From assembly GCF_029837695.1 (NCBI RefSeq), contig NZ_JAOEEA010000001.1:1-64000 (forward strand): a DNA stretch of 64,000 nucleotides, written 5' to 3'. This document shows positions 26,572 through 34,810 of this stretch, piece by piece. Positions within the stretch are counted from its first letter, which is position 1, and the number at the start of each line of letters is the position of its first letter. The notes under the pieces are model-generated. The model searched no databases and was not told the DNA's origin. It saw only the letters and a list, made by a program, of their open reading frames with translations. The DNA comes from Pseudomonas sp. GD04019 (lineage in GTDB: Bacteria > Pseudomonadota > Gammaproteobacteria > Pseudomonadales > Pseudomonadaceae). Both the position numbers and the translations under genes were made by a program.

Positions 26572-27792
26572 TCAGCGTAGGAGTTTGCTGTCCAGCACTT
26601 CCGAGCCACGGCCCATGACGTTCTCGCTGATCTCGATGAAGTCCTTGGTGCTGGCCTTGTCCAGGCGCATCAGACCGCGGGTGACGTCGTCCAGAGAACG
26701 CTGGTTGTCGGTGTTCTTGCGGATCTCGCGGTCCAGCTCCTGCATCAGCAGCACGGCCCGAGCGGTGACCGGACCGGTGGAGGCCTCGGTGCGCAGGCTC
26801 TCGACCTTCTTGCTCCAGCTCACCAGCTTCTTGCGGATGGCCTGGTAGCGGTCCTCGCTCATGCCACCGGCGCGGCGTACCAACTCGATGGCGTAGTACT
26901 CGGCCAGGCCCTCGCTAATCCAGTCGCTCCTGTCGGTGTCGCGGATGCGGCTGAACACGTGGACCAGCTCGTGCACCAGGGAGCTGGTGCCGTTCTCGCT
27001 GACCAGCGGGCGCTCGGCGTGGAAGAAGATCGAGTTGGGCGCCGACAGGCCGCCGCGCCACATGGGATCGCCGGCGCCGACGATGAGCAGCTTGCCCGGG
27101 TCGCGCGGGAACACCGACTGGGCCTCGGGCCAGATGAAGGTCAGCAGCGTCAGGATGTCCATGCGGCGCATGCCCTCGCCCACCGGTGCGGCCACGGTCA
27201 CGTCGGTGTCGCCGAGCTGGGCGCGGCGGCTGCCGATCTTGCCGGCCAGGATCCAGCCCGTGGGGCGGTCGAACTTGCGCGCCGGGTTGTCGATGCGGAA
27301 CTTGTTCTCGCCGACCTTGGGCCAGCCGGTCTCGACACCGTTCCAGCCCTTGGGTAGGACGAACTGCAGACGCGAGACCAGTTCGACCTTGTCGTCCTTG
27401 ACCATGTGCGCGCTAGGCACCAGGTCATCGCCACGCACCAGTACCCAGTCCTCGGTCATGCGTGCGTCGAACTTGTCATTGCTGCGCGGGTGGTCGATGC
27501 GCACCTTGTAGCTCAGGTTGCTCTTGCCTTTGCCCGGCTGCCAGGTGCCGCGCTCGGGGCTGTCCTGGGTCCAGGAGCCTCCGGCGCTGAAGTCGCTGTA
27601 GTAGCCCTTGTCGCCCAGGTCGAAGGTCAGGCTGCGGATCAGGTCGCCCTGCTCCAGGGTCAGGCTGACTTCGGCCACGTCGCTGTCCGGCACGAAGCGC
27701 ACCTGGTAATCCAGGTCAACACGCTTGGCCGCCCACAGGGGCGCGCTCAGGCCGAGCAGGAGGGTGGCGGTCAGCAGCTTGCGGGCGGGCAT
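26572..27792 (-). CDS. Exported gluzincin-type metallopeptidase-like protein (M61-like)
   Basis: A 406-aa protein with a cleavable signal peptide (PLWAA-KR, ~residue 22). The zinc motif HELVH is at 274-278, followed by WISEGLAEYY with Glu294 as the probable third ligand, the arrangement of clan MA peptidases related to M61. The N-terminal ~250 residues are beta-rich. Start at 27792 with GGAG 9 nt upstream. Target and location (periplasm) are inference. Confidence 0.8.
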   Translation of the reverse strand: MPARKLLTATLLLGLSAPLWAAKRVDLDYQVRFVPDSDVAEVSLTLEQGDLIRSLTFDLGDKGYYSDFSAGGSWTQDSPERGTWQPGKGKSNLSYKVRIDHPRSNDKFDARMTEDWVLVRGDDLVPSAHMVKDDKVELVSRLQFVLPKGWNGVETGWPKVGENKFRIDNPARKFDRPTGWILAGKIGSRRAQLGDTDVTVAAPVGEGMRRMDILTLLTFIWPEAQSVFPRDPGKLLIVGAGDPMWRGGLSAPNSIFFHAERPLVSENGTSSLVHELVHVFSRIRDTDRSDWISEGLAEYYAIELVRRAGGMSEDRYQAIRKKLVSWSKKVESLRTEASTGPVTARAVLLMQELDREIRKNTDNQRSLDDVTRGLMRLDKASTKDFIEISENVMGRGSEVLDSKLLR

Positions 27793-27850
27793 CGAAAGGC
27801 TCCATGCGATGGGGTTGAGCAACCTTGGACCCGCGCCGGAGGGGAAAGGC

Positions 27851-28300
27851 TCAACCGGCGCGGAAGATCAGATGATCCTCCCAGTCTTCCTCGGCCACGC
27901 TGCCTTCGGCAAGCATGCGCCCGGACTGGGAAATGCGTTCGTGGTGCACGGCATCGGGATCGCCGCAGACCAGATGATGCCAGAGCGGCAGGTCCTTGCC
28001 CTCGCTGACCAGGCGATAGCCGCAGGTCGGCGGCAGCCACTTGAACTCGTCGGCCTGGGCCGGGGTGAGCTGCACGCAGTCCGGCACCTGGGCGCGGCGA
28101 TTGGGGTAATCGCTGCAGCGGCAGGTCTTCAGGTCCAGCAGTTTGCAGGCGATGCGCGTGTAGTAGACGCTGCCGTCGTCCTCGTCTTCCAGCTTCTGCA
28201 GGCAGCACAGGCCGCAGCCGTCGCACAGCGACTCCCACTCGTCCTGGTCGAGCTGGGCGAGGGTCTTGCGTTTCCAGAAGGGTTGAACGAGAGCGGCCAT
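27851..28300 (-). CDS. ycgN: YcgN/UPF0260 cysteine-cluster protein
   Basis: A 149-aa protein with the zinc/iron-type [11 protein letters not shown] near residue 27 and further Cys in [11 protein letters not shown] and PTCGYRL, the UPF0260 pattern. In Gammaproteobacteria it commonly lies beside ycgL, as here (29295). Start at 28300 ([14 protein letters not shown]). Function unknown. Confidence 0.92.
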   Translation of the reverse strand: MAALVQPFWKRKTLAQLDQDEWESLCDGCGLCCLQKLEDEDDGSVYYTRIACKLLDLKTCRCSDYPNRRAQVPDCVQLTPAQADEFKWLPPTCGYRLVSEGKDLPLWHHLVCGDPDAVHHERISQSGRMLAEGSVAEEDWEDHLIFRAG

Positions 28301-28368
28301 GGGATGAGTACAGCGGGTAAAGGCGCGGCAGTCTAGCCGCAGACGAATCCGCGGCCAAGCGCTGCCCG

Positions 28369-29295
28369 TCAGTAGCCGCGGGCGAATTCCACCTCGCCGC
28401 GCAAGGCCTGGCCATCGCGGTAGCGCTGCAGATTGTCGAGGAACAGCCTGGCCATGGCGGCCGGCTCGGTGGGCGCCGAGCTGTGGCCGGTGAGCAGCAG
28501 GCGAGGTGCATCCCAGAACGGATGGCCGGGCGGTAGCGGCTCCTCGCGGCACACGTCGATCACCGCGCCGGCCAGTTGCCCGGTGCGCAGAGCCGCCACC
28601 AGGTCGGCATCCACCACTGCCACGCCGCGACCGGCGTTGATGAACAGCGCCTCGGCGCGCATGCCGGCGAACAGCGCCGCGTCGCAGAGATCGCGGGTGG
28701 CCGGGGTATCCGGCAATACGTTGACCAGGCAATCGGCCCAGGCCGCCTGCTCGGCCAGGGCGTCCAGGCCATGCACTTCGGCGAAGGGCACGATGGCGCG
28801 CGGCTGGCGGGCGATGCCGCGCAGCTCCGCGCCGAAGGGCAAGAGGAAACGGGCGATGTCGCTGCCGATATCGCCGGCACCGACCACCAGCACCTTGCAG
28901 CCGCGCAGGCTGGGTGGTGCCTGGTTGTCCCAGCGCTGCTCGACCTGGCTGGCCAGGCGCGCCAGCACCCGGCGACGATGGGCCAGCAGGTAGGTCAGCA
29001 CGTACTCGGCCATCGGCTGACCGAAGATGCCGACCGCGCGAGTCAGGCGATAGTCGCGCGGCAGGCCGATACCCAGCAACGGAGTGATGCCGGCCCAGGT
29101 GGACTGCAACCAGTCGGGGCGCAGGCCCTGGCGCAACAACGGCAGCAGCAGGTCCGGCTGGCCAAGCCATACCGAGCAGGCCTGCGCCTCGCCAGCAGTG
29201 GCCTGCTCGCCGGCCAGCAGTTGCAGGTCGGGCGCGGCGGCGCTCAGCAGCTCGGCGTAGCGGGCGTGGTCACGCTCCAGCAGGAGGACGCGCAT
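28369..29295 (-). CDS. D-2-hydroxyacid dehydrogenase (GhrA-like)
   Basis: A 308-aa NAD(P)-dependent dehydrogenase reducing 2-oxoacids such as glyoxylate or hydroxypyruvate. The dinucleotide motif is VVGAGDIG (139-144). Catalytic Arg is in NAGRG, Glu in VCREEPLP, and His in LTGHSSAP near the C-terminus. Its ATG overlaps the ycgL stop by one base (TGATG), so translation is coupled. Confidence 0.9.
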   Translation of the reverse strand: MRVLLLERDHARYAELLSAAAPDLQLLAGEQATAGEAQACSVWLGQPDLLLPLLRQGLRPDWLQSTWAGITPLLGIGLPRDYRLTRAVGIFGQPMAEYVLTYLLAHRRRVLARLASQVEQRWDNQAPPSLRGCKVLVVGAGDIGSDIARFLLPFGAELRGIARQPRAIVPFAEVHGLDALAEQAAWADCLVNVLPDTPATRDLCDAALFAGMRAEALFINAGRGVAVVDADLVAALRTGQLAGAVIDVCREEPLPPGHPFWDAPRLLLTGHSSAPTEPAAMARLFLDNLQRYRDGQALRGEVEFARGY

Positions 29296-29588
29296 CAGAC
29301 CGGATCGTTGCGGCGCAGCAGTTCGTCCGGCAGGTGCTCGATGTATTCATCTTCCGGCGGCGGCATCTGCAGGTGGTAGCCCTGTTTGTCGAGGTTCTCC
29401 AGCACCTGGGTGATGTCCTCGCGGGCCAGCTTCTTTTCCGGGGTGAGGATCATCTCGAAGCACAGCTGCGGCGCGCCGAAGGCGGCCAGCAGGCCCTCGG
29501 GCACGCGCTTGAGGGCGTCGGCCTTGAGCACGTAGAGGTACATCTCGTTCTTGCGCGGGCTCTTGTAGATGGAGCAGATCTTCTTCAT
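29295..29588 (-). CDS. ycgL: YcgL-domain protein
   Basis: A 97-aa YcgL-family protein ([19 protein letters not shown] at the N-terminus). It overlaps the rnd stop by four bases (ATGA) and the next gene by one base. The rnd-ycgL-ycgN association is widely conserved. Molecular role not established. Confidence 0.93.
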   Translation of the reverse strand: MKKICSIYKSPRKNEMYLYVLKADALKRVPEGLLAAFGAPQLCFEMILTPEKKLAREDITQVLENLDKQGYHLQMPPPEDEYIEHLPDELLRRNDPV

Positions 29589-30700
29589 TGCAGTACATCC
29601 AGCAGGGCTTGGCCCATCAGTTCACGGCGCCATCCGCGCAGATTGTCCGGCAGCGTCCATGGGCCGTCGGGGTAGCCACTCTTGAGCAGGGCTTCGAGGG
29701 ATTTTTTGCGCAGCATTAGCTCGGGGGCGATCTGCAGGCGCTCGGCCTCGGCCTGGCCCACTGCGCGCAACTTCTTCAGCAATGCGCCGGCCTCGATCGG
29801 CAGCGGGGCAGGCAGGGTCGCCGGCCACTGCTCCGGCGGCAGCGCAGCGGCCTCGCGGATCATGCGCAGGATGGTCTCGCCATCCTGGCGCACAGTGCGC
29901 GGGTGCATGTCCTCGATACGCGCCAGGGCCACGGTGTTGTCCGGCTGGAAGCGCGCCAGCGGCCACAGCGAATGTTCGCGCAGGATGCGGTTGCGCGGCT
30001 GGTTGCGCGCCCGCGCCTGGCGTTCGCGCCAGGCGCACAGGGTGCGCAGTACGGCCAGCTGCTGGGACGACAGCTTCCACGCCAGCTTGGATTCCAGGTA
30101 GGCCTCGTCCGGGTCGATCTCGCGGCGCAGGTTGCTGACCAGCTCGGCGCCGTCCTCGAGAATCCAGGCCAGCTTGTCTGCCGACAGCTTTGGCAGCAGC
30201 GCCTGGTACAGCTCGGCCAGGTGCACGGCATCCTCGGCGGCGTAGCTGACCTGGGTCTCCGACAGCGGCCGCTGCAGCCAGTCGGAGCGGGTCTCACCCT
30301 TGGGCAGCTCGATGCTCAGCACTTCCTGCACCAGGCGCGAATAGCCCATGGAGAAGCCGATATTGAGGTAGCCGGCGGCCAGCTGGGTGTCGAACAGCGG
30401 CGCAGGCAGCGCCCCGGTCAGGCGCAGTAAAACTTCCAGGTCTTCGCTGCAGGAGTGCAGCACCTTGGTCACGTTGCGGTCTTCGAGCAGCTCGGCGAAG
30501 GGCGTCCAGTCCTTCACTTCGAGCGGGTCGACCAGGTAGGCACGCCGGCCATCGCCGACCTGGAGCAGGCCGGCGATGGGATAGAAGGTGTCGACCCGCA
30601 TGAATTCGGTATCGAGGGCGACGTAGGGCAACTGCCGCCACTCGGCGCAGTGACGCGCCAGGCTGGCGTCGTCGAGGATCCATTGAATATCGATGGCCAC
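29585..30700 (-). CDS. rnd: Ribonuclease D
   Basis: A 371-aa 3'-5' exoribonuclease for tRNA 3' maturation. DEDDy residues: Asp30/Glu32 in ALDTEF, Asp88 in CSEDLEV, Tyr153/Asp157 in YAAEDAVH. An HRDC domain follows ([19 protein letters not shown]). The start is the GTG at 30700, backed by AAGGAG 6 nt upstream and the family N-terminus (M)AIDIQWI; a longer start at 30757 would not align. First gene of a coupled run rnd-ycgL-dehydrogenase-ycgN. Confidence 0.95.
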   Translation of the reverse strand: MAIDIQWILDDASLARHCAEWRQLPYVALDTEFMRVDTFYPIAGLLQVGDGRRAYLVDPLEVKDWTPFAELLEDRNVTKVLHSCSEDLEVLLRLTGALPAPLFDTQLAAGYLNIGFSMGYSRLVQEVLSIELPKGETRSDWLQRPLSETQVSYAAEDAVHLAELYQALLPKLSADKLAWILEDGAELVSNLRREIDPDEAYLESKLAWKLSSQQLAVLRTLCAWRERQARARNQPRNRILREHSLWPLARFQPDNTVALARIEDMHPRTVRQDGETILRMIREAAALPPEQWPATLPAPLPIEAGALLKKLRAVGQAEAERLQIAPELMLRKKSLEALLKSGYPDGPWTLPDNLRGWRRELMGQALLDVLQ

Positions 30701-30835
30701 GCGGCACTCCTTGATTGATGCCGCGCAGTATATATGCACGTGGTTGATACCGGGCATTCACGACCCGCGCACTGGCAACTCCCGGCTCGCCAGCGTGTAC
30801 ACTCCCGCGCACTCGCAAACCAGGGAAGAAACACA

Positions 30836-31897
30836 ATGAAAAAGCTCCTCGGCCTCCTCGTGCTGGTCGGCCTGGCCATCGGCGCCTTCCTCTACCTCAC
30901 CCCCAGCCCCATCGACCCACTGGCCTGGAAACCCCAGACCGCGCCGCTGATGACCGGCGTGCTGGAACCCAACGACACCCTGATGAAGGCCAAGCTGCTG
31001 GCCCAGGGGCAGATCCATGGGCCTGAAGACACCGCAGTCGATGCCCAGGGCCAGGTCTACGCCGGCCTGCATGACGGGCGCGTCGTGCGCATCGGCGCGG
31101 ACGGCAAGGCGGAAACCTTCGCCGCCACCGGCGGCCGCCCGCTGGGCATGGACTTCGACGCCCGGGGCAACCTGATCGTCGCCGACGCCTACAAGGGCCT
31201 GCTGCGCATCGACCCGGCCGGCAAGATCGAAGTGCTGGCCACCGAGGCCGAGGGCGGCCCGTTCGTTTTCACCGACGACCTGGATATCGCCAGCGACGGG
31301 CGCATCTACTTCACCGACGCCTCCAGCAAGTTCCAGCAGCCGGACTACCTGCTCGACCTGCTCGAAGGCCGCCCCTATGGCCGCCTGATGGTGTTCGACC
31401 CGGCGACCGGCAAGACCCAGGTGCTGCTCAAGGATCTGTACTTCGCCAACGGCGTGGCGCTGTCGCAGAACGAGGACTTCGTGCTGGTCAACGAGACCTA
31501 CCGCTACCGCATCCAGCGCTACTGGCTGAAAGGCGACAAGGCCGGCACCCATGACCTGTTCGCCGACAACCTGCCGGGCATGCCGGACAACCTGCAGGGC
31601 GACCGCGCCGGCACCTTCTGGGTAGCCCTGCCGACCCCGCGCAAGAGCGATGCCGATTTCCTCCAGGCCCAGCCCTGGGTCAAGGCCCAGCTGGCCAAAC
31701 TGCCGCGCTCGCTGTGGCCGAAGCCGGCCGCCTACGGCCTGGCCATCGCCCTCAACGAGAAGGGCGAGATCGTGCAGAGCCTGCACGACACCAGCGGCAC
31801 CCACCTGCGCATGGTCACCTCGGTGAAACCGGTGGGCGATTACCTGTACCTGGGCAGCCTGGACAATGACCGGATCGGCAAGCTGAAGATCCGCTGA
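30836..31897 (+). CDS. SMP-30/strictosidine synthase-like beta-propeller protein
   Basis: A 353-aa six-bladed propeller protein with an N-terminal membrane anchor or uncleaved signal (LLGLLVLVGLAIGAFLYL). GPEDTAVDAQGQVYAG starts the propeller; LVNETYRYRIQRYWL and the FADNLPGMPDN segment are typical of strictosidine-synthase-like proteins. Probably a periplasmic lactonase or esterase; activity not shown. Divergent from rnd. Confidence 0.85.
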   Translation: MKKLLGLLVLVGLAIGAFLYLTPSPIDPLAWKPQTAPLMTGVLEPNDTLMKAKLLAQGQIHGPEDTAVDAQGQVYAGLHDGRVVRIGADGKAETFAATGGRPLGMDFDARGNLIVADAYKGLLRIDPAGKIEVLATEAEGGPFVFTDDLDIASDGRIYFTDASSKFQQPDYLLDLLEGRPYGRLMVFDPATGKTQVLLKDLYFANGVALSQNEDFVLVNETYRYRIQRYWLKGDKAGTHDLFADNLPGMPDNLQGDRAGTFWVALPTPRKSDADFLQAQPWVKAQLAKLPRSLWPKPAAYGLAIALNEKGEIVQSLHDTSGTHLRMVTSVKPVGDYLYLGSLDNDRIGKLKIR

Positions 31898-31902
31898 TCC
31901 TT

Positions 31903-31937
31903 CCCTCTCCCCTGGGAAAGGGGCCGGAAGTGAGGGG
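31903..31937. repeat. Hairpin repeat family A, copy 5
   Basis: CCCTCTCCCCTGGGAAAGGGG then CCGGAAGTGAGGGG; a degenerate forward copy that pairs with the inverted copy at 31959. Confidence 0.65.
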
Positions 31938-31958
31938 GGCTAGCGACAATCTGGTACT

Positions 31959-31991
31959 CCCTCACCCCAGCCCTCTCCCAGAGGGAGAGGG
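31959..31991. repeat. Hairpin repeat family A, copy 6
   Basis: CCCTCACCCCAGCCCTCTCCC-AGA-GGGAGAGGG, inverted relative to copy 5. Confidence 0.75.
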
Positions 31992-31995
31992 AGAA

Positions 31996-32021
31996 AAAAG
32001 CCCGCCAATCGGCGGGCTTTT
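31996..32021. terminator. Bidirectional terminator between convergent genes
   Basis: AAAAGCCCGCC-AATC-GGCGGGCTTTT, an 11-bp stem with T-tracts both ways, between the propeller gene and the acyltransferase gene. Confidence 0.9.
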
Positions 32022-32025
32022 CGTT

Positions 32026-32817
32026 TCACACCGGTTGTTCGGTGAGTCTGGGCGGCGCCTCAGTGGGCGCGGGCTCACCCAGCAGATCCTGCATGCTCAG
32101 GCGCACCTGGGCCATCAGTTTGGGCAGTTGCTCGACGTCGTAGCGGCTGGCGTCGATCGGCGCGCCGATGTGCAACTGCACGGGCAGGCCGAGGTTGAAG
32201 CGCCAGGTGCGCGCCGGTAGCACCTCGGAGATGCCACGGAACGCGATCGGCACTATCACCGCGTTAGTATCCAGGGCCAAGTGGAAGCAGCCTTTCTTGA
32301 ACGGCAGCAGCTGGCCGTCTCGAGAGCGAGTGCCCTCGGGCGCGGCCCACAGGACGATGCCGCTTTCCATCATGCTGCGGGCCTTCTCCAGGTCCTTCAC
32401 CGCCTGCTGGCGATTGTGCCGGTCCACCGAGGGGAACTCGGCGGCGCGAATCGCCGAACCGAAGATCGGGATGCCGAACAGCTCCTTCTTCGCCAGCATG
32501 CGGATCGAGCCCGGCAGCGCGACGAAGCTGGCGGGGATGTCGTAATGGCTGGCGTGACTGCTGAGCAGGATATAGCGGCGGCCGTCGTTGAAGTCGGGCA
32601 TCGCGCCGTGCACGCTGAGGTTCATGCGCACCAGGCGCAGCAGCAGGCCCGACCAGCGGCGGGTGTAGCGGTCCACGTCGGCCCGCCGCAGACGCCCACT
32701 GACGGCACGCAGCAGGACCTTGCTGCAGTAATAGAAGGTGACCAGCAGCGACCCCAGGACCACGCCGACGCGGCGGGCCAGGTTGGCGCTTTCGATGGCA
32801 GGATGCAGGCTGAGCAT
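32026..32817 (-). CDS. PlsC-type lysophospholipid acyltransferase
   Basis: A 263-aa membrane-associated acyltransferase. An N-terminal hydrophobic helix precedes SSHASHYD (HX4D catalytic motif), then the WAAPEGTRSRDG motif (EGTRS) and VPIAFRG. It would acylate lysophosphatidic acid or a related lysolipid. PlsC itself usually has NHXSXXD; here the first part reads SSHASHYD, suggesting a paralogue rather than the essential PlsC. It is divergent from the sulfurtransferase. Confidence 0.88.
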   Translation of the reverse strand: MLSLHPAIESANLARRVGVVLGSLLVTFYYCSKVLLRAVSGRLRRADVDRYTRRWSGLLLRLVRMNLSVHGAMPDFNDGRRYILLSSHASHYDIPASFVALPGSIRMLAKKELFGIPIFGSAIRAAEFPSVDRHNRQQAVKDLEKARSMMESGIVLWAAPEGTRSRDGQLLPFKKGCFHLALDTNAVIVPIAFRGISEVLPARTWRFNLGLPVQLHIGAPIDASRYDVEQLPKLMAQVRLSMQDLLGEPAPTEAPPRLTEQPV

Positions 32818-32935
32818 GGGGTTACCTCGTGTGGCGAACCGCAGTGAGAGTGCCGAAAGGCTCCCGGGTTCGCTTCTGGTTATTCGTGGCTGTCCTTATG
32901 ATGCGCCTAGCGATGAATACGACACAGGAGGTCCC

Positions 32936-33790
32936 ATGCCACTCGCCCAGCTGATCAGCGCCGACCATCTACACGCCCGCCTGCAGGAGTCGGGCCTGGT
33001 CATTCTCGACTGCCGCTTCGCCCTCGACGACCCGACCTATGGCGCCCGCAGCTACGGCGAGGGACATATCCCCGGCGCCCGCTTCGCCGACCTGGAACAT
33101 GACCTCTCCTCGGCCAAGATCAAGGGCGTCACCGGCCGCCATCCATTGCCGGAGCCAGCCGCGCTGGTCGAGCGACTGCGTGCCTGGGGCATCGACAACG
33201 ACTCGCAGATAGCGCTGTACGACGACGGCCCCGGCGCCTTCGCTGCCCGTGCCTGGTGGCTGCTGGCCTGGTTGGGCAAGCGTGACGGCGTGTACCTGCT
33301 GGATGGCGGCCTCAAGGCGTGGAAGGAAGCCGGGCTGCCGCTGAGCAACGCAGCGCCGGTGGTGACACCGGGCAGCTTCAGTGGCCAGGCCGATACCGCC
33401 CTGCTGCTGCATGCCGGGCAATTGCAGCAGCGCCTGGGTAACCCCGAACTCACTCTGCTGGACGCCCGCGCCCTGCACCGCTTCCGTGGCGAGACGGAAC
33501 CGCTGGACCCGGTGGCCGGCCATATTCCTGGCGCCCAGTGCGCGGTGTTCACCGACAACCTCGGCAGCGATGGCCGCTTCCTGCCGGCCGAGCAATTGCG
33601 CGCCCGCTTCGACGCTCTGCGCGGGGCGCGCCCGGTGGGGTCGCTGGTGGCCTATTGCGGCTCGGGCGTCACCGCCTGCCACAACCTGTTCGCCATGAGC
33701 CTGGCCGGCTACCCGCTGGCGCCGCTGTACGCCGGTTCGTGGAGCGAATGGATCACCGATCCGGCGCGCCCGGTGGCGACTGGCGATTGA
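32936..33790 (+). CDS. Two-domain sulfurtransferase (3-mercaptopyruvate type)
   Basis: A 284-aa protein of two rhodanese domains, the second with the active loop CGSGVTA (catalytic Cys241). The CGSG(V/I)TA loop marks mercaptopyruvate sulfurtransferases rather than thiosulfate rhodaneses (CRKGVT). ACAGGAGG lies 7 nt before the ATG at 32936. Acts in cysteine/sulfur metabolism or cyanide handling. Confidence 0.92.
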   Translation: MPLAQLISADHLHARLQESGLVILDCRFALDDPTYGARSYGEGHIPGARFADLEHDLSSAKIKGVTGRHPLPEPAALVERLRAWGIDNDSQIALYDDGPGAFAARAWWLLAWLGKRDGVYLLDGGLKAWKEAGLPLSNAAPVVTPGSFSGQADTALLLHAGQLQQRLGNPELTLLDARALHRFRGETEPLDPVAGHIPGAQCAVFTDNLGSDGRFLPAEQLRARFDALRGARPVGSLVAYCGSGVTACHNLFAMSLAGYPLAPLYAGSWSEWITDPARPVATGD

Positions 33791-33830
33791 GCAGCGCCAG
33801 GGGCGAGGGAGGCAGCGAGTGGCCTGAACA

Positions 33831-33865
33831 CCCTCACCCCAGCCCCTCTCCCAAAGGGAGAGGGG
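33831..33865. repeat. Hairpin repeat family A, copy 7
   Basis: CCCTCACCCCAGCCCCTCTCCC-AAA-GGGAGAGGGG between the convergent sulfurtransferase and AraC genes; no other terminator is seen there, so it may do that job. Confidence 0.75.
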
Positions 33866-33874
33866 AAATTACCT

Positions 33875-34627
33875 CTACTGCAGGCCGCGCAGCCGCTTGG
33901 GCGTCAGCCCCATGTAGCGGCGCATGGCCGTGGTCAGTGCGCTCTGGCTGGAGAATCCGCATTCCTCGGCGATCCGCACCAGCGCCAGTGGGCTTTCGCG
34001 CAGCAGGCGCGCGGCGTGGTCGAGGCGGGTCTTGAGCAGGTACTGGTGGGGCGTGAGGCCCACGCTGTCCTTGAACTGGGCGTGGAAGTGGCTGGGACTG
34101 AGGCAGGCCACCTGGGCCAGCTCGATCACCGTGATCCGCCGTGCCAGGTGCTCGGCGATGTAGGCATCCAGCCGCCCCAGATCCAGATTGGCGATAGTGC
34201 CACGACCGCGCTCGCCGAACAGGCGCAGGTGCAGCGCGCGCAGCAACACGCCGCCGAGGGCGCGTGCCAGGTGCGGGTCGCTGCCATAGCGAGCCAGCTC
34301 CGCGCCGGCGTAGCTCAGCAGGTTCTGGAAATCGGCGTCCAGGGTCGGGTAGCGCGGGCTCTCGAACAGCTCGGCGAGCAGACTGAGGTCTTCCGGCGAG
34401 GTATCGCGCTCGTCCAGATCGAGAATCAGCATGCGGTTGTCGCCCATGCCGGCGAACTGGTGATCGGCATCGCCCGGCACCAGGCAGGCGCGCATGCGGC
34501 TGACTTCACCGCCGCGGCCACTGACCTCGAATTCCGCGCGCCCGGACAGCGACATCACCAACTGGTGATAGTCATGGGCGTGTTCGTGGGCCTGGCTGTC
34601 CAGGCACGCGAGGCGGGCATTGAGCAT
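33875..34627 (-). CDS. AraC-family transcriptional regulator
   Basis: A 250-aa regulator with an N-terminal cupin-like effector domain (HAHDYHQLVMSLSGRAEFEV) and two C-terminal HTHs (VIELAQVACLSPSHFHAQF, then VRIAEECGFSSQSALT). It is divergent from asrA. Direct repeats GGTTGCAC at 34652 and 34708 in the shared region could be its sites. The target is unknown. Confidence 0.92.
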   Translation of the reverse strand: MLNARLACLDSQAHEHAHDYHQLVMSLSGRAEFEVSGRGGEVSRMRACLVPGDADHQFAGMGDNRMLILDLDERDTSPEDLSLLAELFESPRYPTLDADFQNLLSYAGAELARYGSDPHLARALGGVLLRALHLRLFGERGRGTIANLDLGRLDAYIAEHLARRITVIELAQVACLSPSHFHAQFKDSVGLTPHQYLLKTRLDHAARLLRESPLALVRIAEECGFSSQSALTTAMRRYMGLTPKRLRGLQ

Positions 34628-34748
34628 GGAGATGCACCAAAGCGAAGCGAGGGTTGCACTTTACCCAGTTAATCCGCAAAGAGGCAGTAGCACCGACAGA
34701 TGGCACTGGTTGCACCCAATCAGGAAAAGGCGCAACCAAAGAACAGGA

Positions 34749-34776
34749 TTGAAATACCTACGGCCTCGCCCCATCT
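34749..34776 (+). promoter_or_regulatory. Near-consensus heat-shock (sigma-32) promoter of asrA
   Basis: TTGAAA (34749-34754), 14-bp spacer, CCCCATCT (34769-34776). This matches the RpoH consensus (CTTGAAA - CCCCATNT) except for A in place of the leading C. It lies 34 bp upstream of the asrA ATG. RpoH control fits published heat-shock and aminoglycoside induction of P. aeruginosa asrA. Confidence 0.85.
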
Positions 34777-34810
34777 AAACCGCATCATCGATCGACTGAA
34801 CAGGGCCGCC

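Noticed and set aside
28301..29170. In-frame N-terminal extension of ycgN
   Set aside because: Antisense-like reading over the dehydrogenase gene; the UPF0260 N-terminus is at 28300.
34701..34714. sigma-54-like TGGCAC...TTGCA upstream of asrA
   Set aside because: Spacing between the GG and GC elements is two bases short; the sigma-32 promoter nearby is much stronger.
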